Assembly: GCF_037176765.1 (NCBI RefSeq)
Contig: NC_090024.1
Span: 241,791,071 to 241,855,070 of the forward strand
Direction of reading: 5' to 3'
Length of the DNA stretch: 64,000 nt
From: Anolis sagrei
Lineage: Eukaryota; Chordata; Lepidosauria; Squamata; Anolidae
Both the position numbers and the translations under genes were made by a program. Below, piece by piece: positions 1 through 11,200 of this stretch. The notes beneath the pieces were generated by a model, which saw only the letters and a program-made list of their open reading frames with translations, did no database searches and had not been told where the DNA came from. The first letter of the stretch is position 1. Each line of letters starts with the position of its first letter.

Positions 1-1351
1 CAAAACACCCCCGACAGATGGCCATCCAGCCTCTGTTTAAAAGCTTCCAAAGAAGGAGCCTCCACCACACTCTGGGGCAGAGAGTTCCACTGCTGAACAG
101 CTCTCACAGTCAGGAAGTCCTTCCTTTCTTGTAGTTTGAATCCATTGTTCCATTGTGTGAGACTTGTTTATAAAGCTTGTTTATAAAGCTATTGTCCTCC
201 CAACCCTGCTATATGCCTGCGAAACGTGGACTGTCTACAGAAGTCACATGCAACTCCAGGAACGATTCCATCAGCACTGCCTCCGGAAAATCCGGAAAAT
301 CTTGACCATTTTGACCATTTTCGCTACCTTGGCAGCCACTCTCCTCTCCACAAAAGTCAACATTGACACTGAAATACAACACCGCCTGAGCTCTGCGAGT
401 GCAGCATTTTTCTGAATGAAGCAGAGAGTGTTTGAGGACCAGGACATCCGTAGGGATACCAAGGTGCTTGTTTATAGAGCTATTGTCCTCCCAACCCTGC
501 TCTATGCCTGCGAAACGTGGACTGTCTACAGACGTCACATGCAACTCCTGGAACGATTCCATTAGCGCTCCCTCTGGAAAATCCTGCAAATCTCTTGGGA
601 AGACAGGCGGACAAATATCAGCGTTCTGGAAAAAGCAAAGACCAGCATTGAAGCGATGGTCCTCCGCCATCAACTCTGTTGGACCGGCCACATTGTCCAG
701 ATGCCTGACCACTGTCTCCCAAAGCAGTTGCTCTACTCCAAACTCAAGAATGAAAAACAGAATGTTGGCGGGCAAGAAAAGAGATTTAAAGATGGGCTCA
801 AAGCCAACCTTAAAAACTCTGGCGTAGACACTGAGAACTGGGAAGCCCTGGCCTTTGAGTGCTCCAGTTGGTGGTCAGCTGTGACCAGCAGTGCTGCAGA
901 ATTTGAAGAGGCACGAGTGGAGGGTGAAAGGGAGAAACGTGCCAAGAGGAAGGCGCATCAAGCCAACCCTGACCGGGACCGCCTTCCACCTGGAAACCAA
1001 TGCCCTCACTGGGGAAGAAGATGCAGATCAAGAATAGGGCTCCACAGCCACCTACAGACTCACAAGGATTCTGATCCTGGAAGACTATCCTACTCGGCCA
1101 ATGAGGGATCACCTAAGTAAGTAAGTCCATTGTGTCCTAGTCTCCAGGGCAGCAGAAACCAAGTTCGCTCCCTCCTCCCTATGACTCCCTCTCACATCTT
1201 TATACATGGCTATCATGTCTCCTCTCAGCCTTCACTTCTTCAGGCTAAACATGCCCAGCTCTTTAAGCCGCTCCTCATAGGGCTTGTTCTCCAGACCCTT
1301 GATCATTTTAGTCGCCCTCCTCTGGACACATTCCAGCTTGTCAATATCTCT
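1..1351 (-). mobile_element. CR1 LINE 3' fragment, split by a LINE insertion (159-1126)
   Basis: Antisense CR1 3' region (complement of the CR1 end 'GGCTGGATGGCCATCTGTC' and of the [20 protein letters not shown] coding region) runs through 1-158 and resumes at 1127-1351 after the zinc-finger LINE. The interrupted CR1 reads continuously once the insert is removed. Confidence 0.85.
159..1126 (+). mobile_element. Zinc-finger-encoding LINE, 5'-truncated, with target duplication
   Basis: Non-LTR retrotransposon tail inserted in CR1. Direct repeats CCATTGTGT flank it (150-158 and 1127-1135), and it ends in (TAAG)n. It encodes the end of a reverse-transcriptase [23 protein letters not shown]-type palm/thumb sequence, then RHQLCWTGHIVQMPD, then a Lys/Arg-rich stretch and a C2H2 finger with the first Cys of CPHWGRRCRSR altered. 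An internal segment is duplicated and out of order (163-415 versus 416-600), and several frames are needed, so the copy is dead. The clade is not settled; I would test RTE-like groups first. Confidence 0.8.
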
Positions 1352-1911
1352 AATCCTTCTATATTGCCAGATTTTGCAAGTTTTTGCAACCTATGCATTG
1401 ACTCCTTCTGCTCTTTTGGAAAACTGTTTGTAGCAGGTATTTGCAGTAAATCTCTTCCAAACCTGGAGGTTTGCAGCTACACTGTAGAATTAATGCAGTT
1501 TGATACCATTTTAACTGCCGTAGCTCGGTGTATATGTTGCATTTGAAGGCACTGCATCCCTCCAAAGGTACGGAGGTCAGGATCTGGGACCTGTTACATA
1601 TACTCTCCCCTCTGGAGAAGTTACTGCTTTCCGCTGAAGCTTATAACTCCATGTGACTGACATGCATCATTTCCAGCAGGGAAAAGTGGAATCACAAGAA
1701 AGGTCTTAAGGGGCACATGATTCTCCCCTGACGGCTATTATAGTTGGAGCTCCTTTCCAAACATTAAAGACTCCAATAACCCTTTTTTAAAACACGGGCA
1801 GCCCCAAATCTCTATATATTCCATGTACCAGAGGCAAAGGATTTGGATAATGTTCCACCTGTGGGCTCAGCTTAGGTGCCCAAAGGGAGAATTGCAAACA
1901 TGGGATGCGTC
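1352..1911. other. No gene recognised; low-level repeat remnants
   Basis: No coding exon, RNA gene or clear mobile element boundary is visible. Short pieces (around 1480-1545) resemble the palindromic TGCAGTTTGATACCA-type repeats scattered through the window. Confidence 0.4.
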
Positions 1912-1981
1912 TACACAGGCAAACTTGGGCCCTCCAGGTGTTTTGGACTTCAACTCCCACAATTCCTAACAGCCGGTAGGA
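1912..1981 (+). mobile_element. Half of a hAT MITE fused to CR1
   Basis: Contains the left half of the MITE (GGCAAACTTGGGCCCTCCAG to CCTAACAGCCGGTAGG) joined directly to CR1 at AATGTGTCCAGAGG. The identical junction is seen on the other strand near 6085-6100. Confidence 0.65.
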
Positions 1982-2581
1982 ATGTGTCCAGAGGAGGGCA
2001 ACTACAATTATCAGGGGTCTGGAGAACAAGCCCTATGATGAGCGGCTTAAAGAGCTGGGCATGTTTAGCCTTCAGAAGAGAAGACTGAGAAGAGACATGA
2101 TAGCCATGTATAAATATGTGAGAGGAAGCCACAGCGAGGAGGGAGCAAGCTTGTTTTCTGCTTCTTTGGAGACTAGGACGAGGAACAATGGACGAGAGAT
2201 AGGGCCTTCTCGGTGGTGTCTCCTCGGCTGTGGAACACTTTTCCCGTGGACATCAGGCTAGCTCCCTCCCTGCTGATATTTCGCAGGAAACTAAAGACCT
2301 GGCTGTTTAAGAAGGCATTTGAACAAGAAGTGCAATGATTGGTAATTTGACCATAGGAATGGAACAACGGAAATGATACCAGATTTTGGGTTTGACGATG
2401 AGACGACACGGAATGGCTTTTGTAGTAATGTTGATGTTTTTGATGAGGATGTTTTTTGATAATGATGAATTGTGGATTATTTTACACTATGTCTTGTATT
2501 TTGCACCTGTTTTTCTATGTTGTACACCGCAGTGAGTCGCCCCTGGGCTGAGAATTGCGGTATATAAGCGAAGTAAATAAA

Positions 2582-2612
<31 letters not shown>

Positions 2613-2866
2613 TAAAGCTACAAGAAAGGAGATTCCATCTGAACATGAGGAAAAACTTCCTGACTGTGAGAGCCGTTCAGCAGTGGAACTCTCTGCCCCG
2701 GAGTATGGTGAAGGCTCCTTCTTTGGAAGCTTTTAAACACAGGCTGGATGGCCATCTGTCGGGGGTGCTTTGAATGCAATATTCCTGCTTCTTGGCAGAA
2801 TGGGGTTGGACTGGATGGCCCATGAGGTCTCTTCCAACTCTTTGATTCTATGATTCTATATAATGC
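1982..2866 (+). mobile_element. CR1 LINE 3' part interrupted by an L2 3' end (2181-2612)
   Basis: CR1 coding sequence ([18 protein letters not shown], then [19 protein letters not shown]) runs to about 2180. An L2-type 3' end follows (apparent GRAFSVVSPRLWNTLP homologue, then GTATATAAGCGAAGTAAATAA and a TAA microsatellite). CR1 resumes at about 2613 (ctacaagaaaggagattcc) and ends with the CR1 terminal repeat ATTCTATGATTCTA near 2855. Confidence 0.8.
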
Positions 2867-2869
2867 AGT

Positions 2870-3410
2870 TCAATGTCACTGAATTGCATTATGCTTCAAA
2901 CTGCATTATATGGCAGTGTAGATGGGACCAGAGTCTATAGCATGGAGTACTGTATTAGTCCTATGTTAATAGTATCCCTTAAGCAACCAGGAACTATATT
3001 TCTTTCACATTGCTCTTCATGTCCTCCTTGCTTTCAGCCATCCAAGTGGTATCATCTGCATATCTAGGTTGTTAATATTTCGTTCAGCAAAACTGCATTA
3101 TATGAGTCTACAATGACTGTATAATGCACTTTCAACAGCATGATGTGGCAGTTTAGGTGGGACCTCTGTATTAAACATGATCTGAAGGTTGGAATGCAAC
3201 CACAAAAATACAGTCATGACATATAAAGACAAACTTAGTGCAATGCAGCTCTACTGTATATTACAAAAATGCTTTCTGAATGGCAGTTCAATTTAATTTA
3301 ATTTTAATATTGCAAGTACTTAAAGTAGTATTGTTTCAGGGTTGTTGTTTTTTTAACTAGTTTCTTGAGAGTGCCAATCACTTGAGTTCTGGTTAACTGA
3401 GGCCCTTTCT
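2870..3410. other. No gene recognised; AT-rich with short MITE-like pieces
   Basis: Several imperfect copies of ATTGCATTATATGGCAGTGTAGATGGGACC-like motifs (split here: ATTATATGGCAGTGTAGA at about 2907) suggest decayed MITEs. No exon-like frame is supported. Confidence 0.35.
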
Positions 3411-3484
3411 ACACTGCCATACGAAATCCAGATTATCTTCTTTGAACTGGAATAAGTGGTTGTTGTTTTTTATGTGGCTTACTG

Positions 3485-4560
3485 GTTGTTGTTTTTTTGT
3501 CGTGTCAGGAGTGACTTGAGAAATTGCAAGTCGCTTCAGGTGTGAGAGAACTGGCCGTCTGCAAAGACGTTGCCTAGAGGACGTTTTGGTGTCCCTGCAT
3601 GGGGAGCTGGAGCTGATAGAGGGAACTCATCTGGATTCGAACCTGTGACCTGTCGGTCTTCAGTCCTGTCAGCACAGGGGTTTAACCCACGTTCTAATGA
3701 CATTAGAAAATGTTGATCATTTCCGCTACCTTGGCAGCCACCTCTCCACCAAAGTCAACAGCGACACCAAAATACAACACCGCCTGAGCTCTGCGAGCGC
3801 AGCATTTTTCCGAATGAAGCAGAGAGTGTTTGAGGACCGGACATCCGTAGGGATACCAAAGTGCTTGTTTATAGAGCTATTGTCCTCCCAACCCTCCTAT
3901 ACGGCTGTGAGACGTGAACTGTCTACAGACGTCACATGCAATTCCTGGAACGATTCCATCAGCGCTGCCTCTGGAAAATCCTGCAAATCTCTTGGGAAGA
4001 CAGGCGGAAAAATGTCAGCGTGCTGGAAGAAGCAAAGTCCACCAGCATTGAAGCTATGGTCCTCCACCATCAACTCGGCTGGACCGGCCACGTTGTCCGG
4101 ATGCCCGACCACCATCTCCCAAAGCAGTTGCTCTACTCCAAACTCAAGAATGGAAAACGGAATGTTGGTGGGCAGGAAAAGAGATTTCAAGATGGGCTCA
4201 AAGTCAACCTTAAAAACTCTGGCATAGACACTGAGAACTGGGAAGCCCTGGGCCTTGAGCGCTCCAGCTGGAGGTCAGCTGTGACCAGCAGTGCTGCAGA
4301 CTTTGAAGAGGCACGAATGGAGGGCGAAAGGGAGAAGCGTGCCAAGAGGAAGGCGCGTCAAGCCAACCCCGACCGAGACCGCCTTCCACCTGGAAACCAA
4401 TGCCCTCACTGCGGAAGAAGATTCAGAGCAAGAAAAGGGCTCCACAGCCACATACGGACCCACAAGAATACTGGAAGACAATCCTCCTCGGAAAATGAGG
4501 GATCGCCTAATTAAGTAAGTAAGTAAAGTAAGTTAACCCACTGTGCCACCGGAGGCTCCG
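3485..4560 (-). mobile_element. tRNA-derived SINE split by a zinc-finger LINE
   Basis: The antisense SINE spans 3485-3690 and 4533-4560. Its 3' tail (GTCGTGTCAGGAGTGACTTG) comes first, then the B-box complement (GATTCGAACC), and the A-box end (CCCACTGTGCCACC) lies after the insert. Removing 3691-4532 restores a normal SINE. Confidence 0.85.
3691..4532 (+). mobile_element. Zinc-finger-encoding LINE inserted in the SINE
   Basis: TTAACCCAC is duplicated at 3682-3690 and 4533-4541, proving insertion by target-primed reverse transcription. The 3' end is (TAAG)n. It encodes [53 protein letters not shown] and, at the C-terminus, an intact C2H2 finger, CPHCGRRFRARKGLHSHIRTH. This copy shows the family's ORF end best: a long open stretch at 3936-4514 carries everything from the thumb to the finger. 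Small frame changes upstream show it is inactive. Confidence 0.88.
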
Positions 4561-4574
4561 GAATAACTGGAAGT

Positions 4575-4665
4575 GTAGGATCATATAATCCAATTCAAAG
4601 CAGACAATGTGGATTATCTGCTTTGATAATCTGGATGATATGGCAGTGTAGAAGGGACTTGAGAG
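4575..4665 (-). mobile_element. Half of a palindromic MITE
   Basis: ATCATATAATCCAATTCAAAG ... GATATGGCAGTGTAGAAGGG, one of several copies of the 'TACACTGCCATATAATCCAG' family in the window (see 37365-37515). The matching start is near 3405-3450 on the other side of the SINE, so the SINE may sit inside this MITE. Confidence 0.5.
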
Positions 4666-5068
4666 TCTGCTGCATAATCTCTTTCCTTTCTCTCTTTCAG
4701 TTCCACTGGCCACTTCTCCCATTCTCCGTTCTTTGAAATGCATTGTATTTTTAGCGGGCAATTATAAGATCATGAGAAGCAGCCCCGGGGCTCTAGAGAG
4801 GAATGAGACTCCAAGCCCCATTATCCCCAGCCAGGTCAGTGATGGGTTGGCAGGAAGAGAGGAGCTATTCCAGCCAATTCCTTGGAGACAAGTGAAGGCC
4901 AACCGGTCATGGGTTCCTCATAGGATCTCCGGTCGGTCTCAGGTCCACGGGATCCTTTGGCAGAGCCTCAAGGGTGGATGCAGGCGAGGTGGGGAGCATG
5001 GTCCAGAGTTGAAACAATCCAGGCTGTGGGTGTGCATTAATTGCTAAGCATCACTCACCAGCCCAGAG

Positions 5069-5131
5069 CCAATGGCTAATCCCATTCATTTGCCTCCACC
5101 CCCAAAGGAGAAAACTCCCTTCTGTATAAAA
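5069..5131 (+). promoter_or_regulatory. PNP: PNP core promoter (CCAAT box and TATA box)
   Basis: A CCAAT box (5069-5073, within GAGCCAATGG) is followed 52 bases later by TATAAAA (5125-5131). This spacing would place transcription start near 5155-5160, giving a 5' leader of about 75 bases before the ATG at 5231. The order and distances are those of a standard TATA promoter and agree with the independently deduced first exon. The start site itself is inferred. Confidence 0.6.
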
Positions 5132-5230
5132 CTGCTCTTTCCTTGCACGGAAAGATTGCTAGAGCAAGAAGGCAAAGCTTCTCCATTCAGACCCAACTGT
5201 TTCTCTTGCTGCTTTGATTTGGGATTCAGG

Positions 5231-5253
5231 ATGCAACCGACGGACATGTTCAG
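5231..5253 (+). CDS. PNP: PNP coding exon 1 (start codon)
   Basis: The ATG at 5231 encodes MQPTDMF plus two bases of the next codon, then the donor CAG|GTAGGT. Like the mammalian first exon it is very short and poorly conserved. The ATG was chosen because it lies just downstream of the TATA/CCAAT promoter and its phase joins exon 2. A second in-frame Met follows at codon 6. Confidence 0.75.
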
Positions 5254-8200
5254 GTAGGTCTAAATGGGGCATGTCTTCCTTCCTTCCCCATGCATGTGAG
5301 TGTGTCTGAGAGAGATTATTATACTACATAACACGATTTCTGTTCCTGGGTTATCAATTTCATTTCCTAATTGGTTTTATCATAAAGACATAGGAAAAGT
5401 TTATTAAACTGCAAAAACTTTGTTTTTGCGGGAAGGACATCCTGCAGCACATTTTGCTCTAAGTTTTCAGTGAACATCTCATCGAGTCTCAGTCAATTCA
5501 ACATAGGGTTGTTGTAGGTTTTTTCGGGCTATATGGCCATGGTCTAGAGGCATTCTCTCCTGACGTTTTGCCTGCATCTATGGCAAGCATCCTCAGAGGT
5601 AGTGAGGTCTGTTGGAACTAGAAAAAGGGGTTATAAATCTCTGGAATGACCAGAGTGAGACAAATGACTCTTGTCTGCTGGAGCTAGGTGTGAATGTCAG
5701 GCCATTATATGCTAATCAAGGTGATCAGTTGAAACATTCACACCTAGCTCCAGCAGACAAGAGTCCTTTGTCTCACCCTGGTCATTCCACAGATATATAA
5801 ACCCTTTTTCCTAGTTCCAACAGACCTCACTACCTCTGAGGATGCTTCCTCATGTTCAGATGGAATCTCCTCTCTTGTAGTTTGAAGCCATTGTTTCGTA
5901 CCCTAGTCTCCAGGGAAGCAGAAAACAAGCTTGCTCCCTCCTCCCTGTGACTTCCTCTCATGTATTTATACATGGCTCCTCTCAGCCTTCTCTTCTTCAG
6001 ACTAAACATGCCCAGCTCTTTAAGCCGCTCCTCATAGGGTTTGTTCTCTAAGCCCTTGATCATTTTAGTCGCCCTCCTCTGGACACATTCCTACCGGCTG
6101 TTAGAAATTGTGGGAGTTGAAGTCCTCAAAGGGCTTGTTCTCCAGACCCTTGATCATTTTCGTCGCCCTCCTCTGGACACATTCAAGCTTGTCAATATCT
6201 CCCTTCAATTGTGGTGTGCCCAGAATTGGACACAATATTCGAGGTGTGGTCTAACCAAAGCGGAATAGAGCATGGGGAGCATGACTTCACTAGATCTAGA
6301 CACTATACTATTTATGCATCTATGGCAGGAATACTCAGAGGTTGTGAGGTCTGTTGGAAACTAGGCAAGTGCCTCACAACCTCTGAGGATGCTTGCCGTA
6401 GAAATGGGGGAAACGTCAGGAGAGGATGCTTCTGGAACATGGCCGTACAGCCCGGAAAACTCACAGCAAGTCAGTTTGATAAAATTCGGTGTTTCTGGCA
6501 TGTCCATGTATTTGTTATATGGGATTGTTTGAGTTTACACAACCATAATGGCTCTTCCCCCCCTCCCAACCCCCTTACTGGCATATATCAACCAATATGG
6601 CCTTTCTTGATCTATCAGTCTGGCCAACCACCTTGCATTCCCACTGTATGGCCTCCCTGGCTCCTTCTGCCCTAGTAAGTGAATGAGTACAGAAACTATA
6701 AATGTGTAAACGAATGAATAAGGAAGCATTTAATTATTGTCTACAGAGGATGAAAGTGCATCTAGATCAGAGGTGACATGCTTACTTTCATAGAGGGCCA
6801 CATCAAGGTTGCCTTCAAAGGGTCGATGAATCCATGGGTAGAGAATCCTATTATTTTTTGACATAGTGATTGACGCTCTTTAGTTTGTACACAGTTTGAA
6901 TGCCCAGATGTTACTGAACAATGTCAATCAGGCATGGGCAAACTTGTGCCCTCCAGGTGTTTTGGACTTCAACTCCCACCATTCCTAACAGCCGGTAGGC
7001 TGTTAGGAATGGTGGGAGTTGAAGTCCAAAACACCTGGAGGGCACAAGTTTGCCCATCCCTTCTTTATCTGTAATTCCAATGACTGAGCTCTGCGAATGC
7101 AGCATTTCACCATACGAATCAGAGTATTTGAAGATTGGGATATCCGTGGATGTTGAAGTCCAAATTGTGGATGTTGAAGTCCAAAACACCTGGATGGCCC
7201 AAGTTTAACGATCCCTTCTTTATCTGTAATTCCAATGACTGAGCTCTGCGAGTGCAGCATTTCATAGAATCATAGAATCAAAGAGTTGGATGAGACCTCA
7301 TGGGCCATCCAGTCCAACCCCCTGCCAAGAAGCAGGAATATTGCATTCAAATCACCCCTGACAGATGGCCATCCAGACTCTTTTGACTAAGCTCTGTGAG
7401 TGCAGCATTTTGCCAAATGAATCAGAGAGTGTTTGAGGACTGGGATATCTGTGGGTGTTGAAGTACAAATTGTGGGTTTTGAAGTCCAAAACACCTGGAG
7501 GGCCCAAGTTTGTCCATCCCTTCTTTACCTGTAATTCCAATGACTGAGCTCTGCGAGTGCAGCATTTTCCCAAACGAATCAGAGAGTGTTTGAGAACTGG
7601 GATATCCGTGAGTGTTGAAGTCCAAATTGTGGGCATTGAAGTCCAAAACACCTGGAGGGCCCAAGTTTGTCCATCCCTTCTTTATCTGTAATTCCAATGA
7701 CTGAGCTCTGCGAGTGCAGCATTTTCCCAAACGAATCAGAGAGTGTTTGAGAACTGGGATATCTGTGGGTGTTGAAGTCCAAATTGTGGGCGTTGAAGTC
7801 CAAAACACCTGGAGAGCCCAAGTTTGTCCATCCCTTCTTTATCTGTAATTCCAATGACTGAGCTCTGCGAGTGCAGCATTTTCCCATACGAATCAGAGAG
7901 TGTTTGAGAACTGGGATATCCGTGAGTGTTGAAGTCCAAATTGTGGGCATTGAAGTCCAAAACACCTGGAGGGCCCAAGTTTGTCCATCCCTTCTTTATC
8001 TGTAATTCCAATGACTGAGCTCTGCGAGTGCAGCATTTTCCCAAACGAATCAGAGAGTGTTTGAGGACTGGGATATCCGTGGGTGCTGAAGTCCAAATTG
8101 TGGGTGTTGAAGTCCAAAACACCTGGAGGGCCCAAGTTTGCCCATCCCTTCTTTATCTGTAATTCCAATGACTGAGCTTTGAGAGTGCAGTATTTCACCA

Positions 8201-11200
8201 TACGAATCAGAGTATTTGAAGATTGGGATATCTGTGGATGTTGAAGTCCAAATTGTGGATGTTGAAGTCCAAAACACCTGGAGGGCCCAAGTTTATCCAT
8301 CCCTTCTTTATCTGTAATTCCAATGACTGAGCTCTGCGATTGCAGCATTTCATAGAATCATAGAATCAAAGAGTTGGATGAGACCTCATGGGCCATCCAG
8401 TCCAACCCCCTGCCAAGAAGCAGGAATATTGCATTCAAATCACCCCTGGCAGATGGCCATCCAGACTCTTTTGACTAAGCTCTGTGAGTGCAGCATTTTG
8501 CCAAATGAATCAGAGAGTGTTTGAGGACTGGGATATCCGTGGGTGTTGAAGTACAAATTGTGGGTTTTGAAGTCCAAAACACCTGGAGGGCCCAAGTTTG
8601 TCCATCCCTTCTTTATCTGTAATTCCAATGACTGAGCTCTGCGAGTGCAGCATTTTGCCAAAGGAATCAGAGAGTGTTTGAGGACTGGGATATCCGTGGG
8701 TGTTGAAGTCCAAATTGTGGGTTTTGAAGTCCAAAACACCTGGAGGGCCCAAGTTTGTCCATCCCTTCTTTATCTGTAATTCCAATGACTGAGCTCTGCG
8801 AGTGCAGCATTTTGCCAAAGGAATCAGAGAGTGTTTGAGGACTGGGATATCCGTGGGTGTTGAAGTCCAAATTGTGGGTGTTGAAGTCCAAAACACCTGG
8901 AGGGCCCAAGTTTGCCCATCCCTTCTTTATCTGTAATTCCAATGACTGAGCTTTGAGAGTGCAGCATTTCATACAATCATAGAATCAAAGAGTTGGACGA
9001 GACCTCATGGGCCATCCAGTCCAACCCCCTGCCAAGAAGCAGGAATATTGCATTCAAATCACCCCTGACAGATGGCCATCCAGACTCCTTTGACTGAGCT
9101 CTGTGAGTGCAGCATTTTGCCAAATGAATCAGAGAGTGTTTGAGGACTGGGATATCCGTGGGTGTTGAAGTCCAAATTGTGGGTGTTGAAGTCCAAAACA
9201 CCTGGAGGGCCCAAGTTTGTCCATCCCTTCTTTATCTGTAGTTCCAATGACTGAGCTCTGCAAGTGCAGCATTTTCCCAAATGAATCAGCCTTTGTCCTC
9301 CCAATCTTGCTATAAGCCAGTCAAACGTGGACTATCTAGAGACGTCATACGCAACTCCTGGAACAATTCCATCAGAGCTGCCTCTCAGAAATCCTGCAAA
9401 TCTCTTGGGAAGATAGGCAGACAAAAAAATCCAGATAGATGGGCATAGTCAAGGAAGCCAACACCTGAGCAGGGCTGTTGAAGGCAAAGTGGTTGGGAGA
9501 TCTCTCACTTACAAGTCAACTTCATGGCAAGTGACAACACCACAAAGCCAGACAAAGGCTTGGGCAAACTTGGGCCCTCCAGGTGTCTTGGACTTCAACT
9601 TCAACAAATCCTAACAGCTGATAGGCTGATAGGAATTGTGGGAGTTGAAGTCCAAAACACCTGGAAGGCCCAAGTTTTCCATACCTGGTTTAAATGCACC
9701 CTTAGACGGAGCTAACTGATTCTGGCTGATGCCACGTTGGCTTGGATTTGGTCTTGCTCTCTTTCCAGCTTTGAGCACTGCAAAGAGACAGCGGACTGGC
9801 TTCTGACCCGGACCACCCAACGTCCGCGGATCGCCATCATTTGCGGCTCAGGACTGGGTCCTCTTGCCGACAGCTTGGAGAACCAGGAGTCTTTCAAATA
9901 CACCGAGATCCCCCACTTTCCGCAAAGTACAGGTACAGTACAACCAATCCCGTCCCAACCTTCTTCATCAGATGGTGCAGCTACACTATAGCATTAATGC
10001 AGTTTTGACACTACTTTCACTGTCGTGGCTCCATGCTATAGAATCATGGGAGTTGTAGTGTAATCAAGGTCTTTTGCTTCTCTTGAAAACGCAGCCACTC
10101 ACTTGGGCAAAGAGGGCTAGAGACCTTGCAAAACAACATCTCTCTTTCAAAATGATATAACAGCTGCCCAAATAGTTTAATGCCAGAGACTGTAACGAAA
10201 GCATTATTCCATTTGTTGACCAAATTGCTAAACTTTGCAGAACTTCATAAACTAACTAGTCTCCTCAGAAATAAAGCAATACAGTGTTTTCATAATAATT
10301 GGAAGCCTTTCACATAATATATAGGTAGAATATTTAAAGACTGGCCCATAATACAACTCCTATATATACTACAAGAGTTGAATGAAAAGTAATGTCTCCA
10401 CCTTCGTAACTCCTCAACAGATGGCAGTACTGGTATGCGGCAGGTACTGGCTTGTTCAGTAGACTCTCCTCTACAGTTCCATTTTGGCAGGAATCCTTAG
10501 CATTGAACGGTTTTGTTGTTAAAGTGTGAAGTATGGAACCCTGAGCAGATGGTCGGTCAATGCGACTTAAGCAACATGCAGTCACTGAATTCTTCACAGC
10601 AGAAGGCGTCACCCCAAAGGAGATTAATCAGAGAATGCAAGCTGTTTATGGTGATTGTGTTTATGTGAGTACTGTGCGTCGTTGGGCGAGTAAGTTTAAA
10701 GATGTTGAGGTAGGAACATCTGACTTGTGTGACAAACAAAGAGTTGGACGTCCTGTGACAGCAACCACCGAGTTTCACAAGCAAAAGGTTGACAGATTGA
10801 TTCAGGACTATCGTCGTATCACTCAGAGAGAAATTTCAAGCATAATCGGCATTTCACAAGAACGTGTGGGTCACATTATTGTTTTGCTTGGCTATCAGAA
10901 GATCTGTGATCAATGGGTACACAGCAGAACTTCCAAGACTGCATCTCAACACCGTACGACATCCTCCATACAGTCCAGTTTAGCACCGTCTGACTTCCAT
11001 CTGTTCTCAATAATGAAAGAAGATCTGCGGAGACATCATTATGCTTCTGATGAAGACATTGAGAGGACTGTGAACCGCTGGTTGCGGAAACAGAGTGTCG
11101 ACTTCTTCTGTGACGGCTTCAGAAAACTTGTTCATTGTTGGCAGAAATGTATCCAATTGTCTGGTGATTATGTGGAAAAGTGAACAGTGGTAGTTAAAGA

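Noticed and set aside
3936-4514. C2H2 zinc-finger host gene
   Set aside because: The same sequence occurs many times, with target duplications and (TAAG)n ends; it is a LINE ORF tail.
7352-9304. Series of similar antisense ORFs of 75-151 codons
   Set aside because: They follow exactly the 157-bp satellite period and consist of transposon pieces; no start context, promoter or conserved protein.
10560-11183. Domesticated mariner transposase gene
   Set aside because: Has intact TIRs and TA flanks and lacks the catalytic centre; no sign of a host exon structure.
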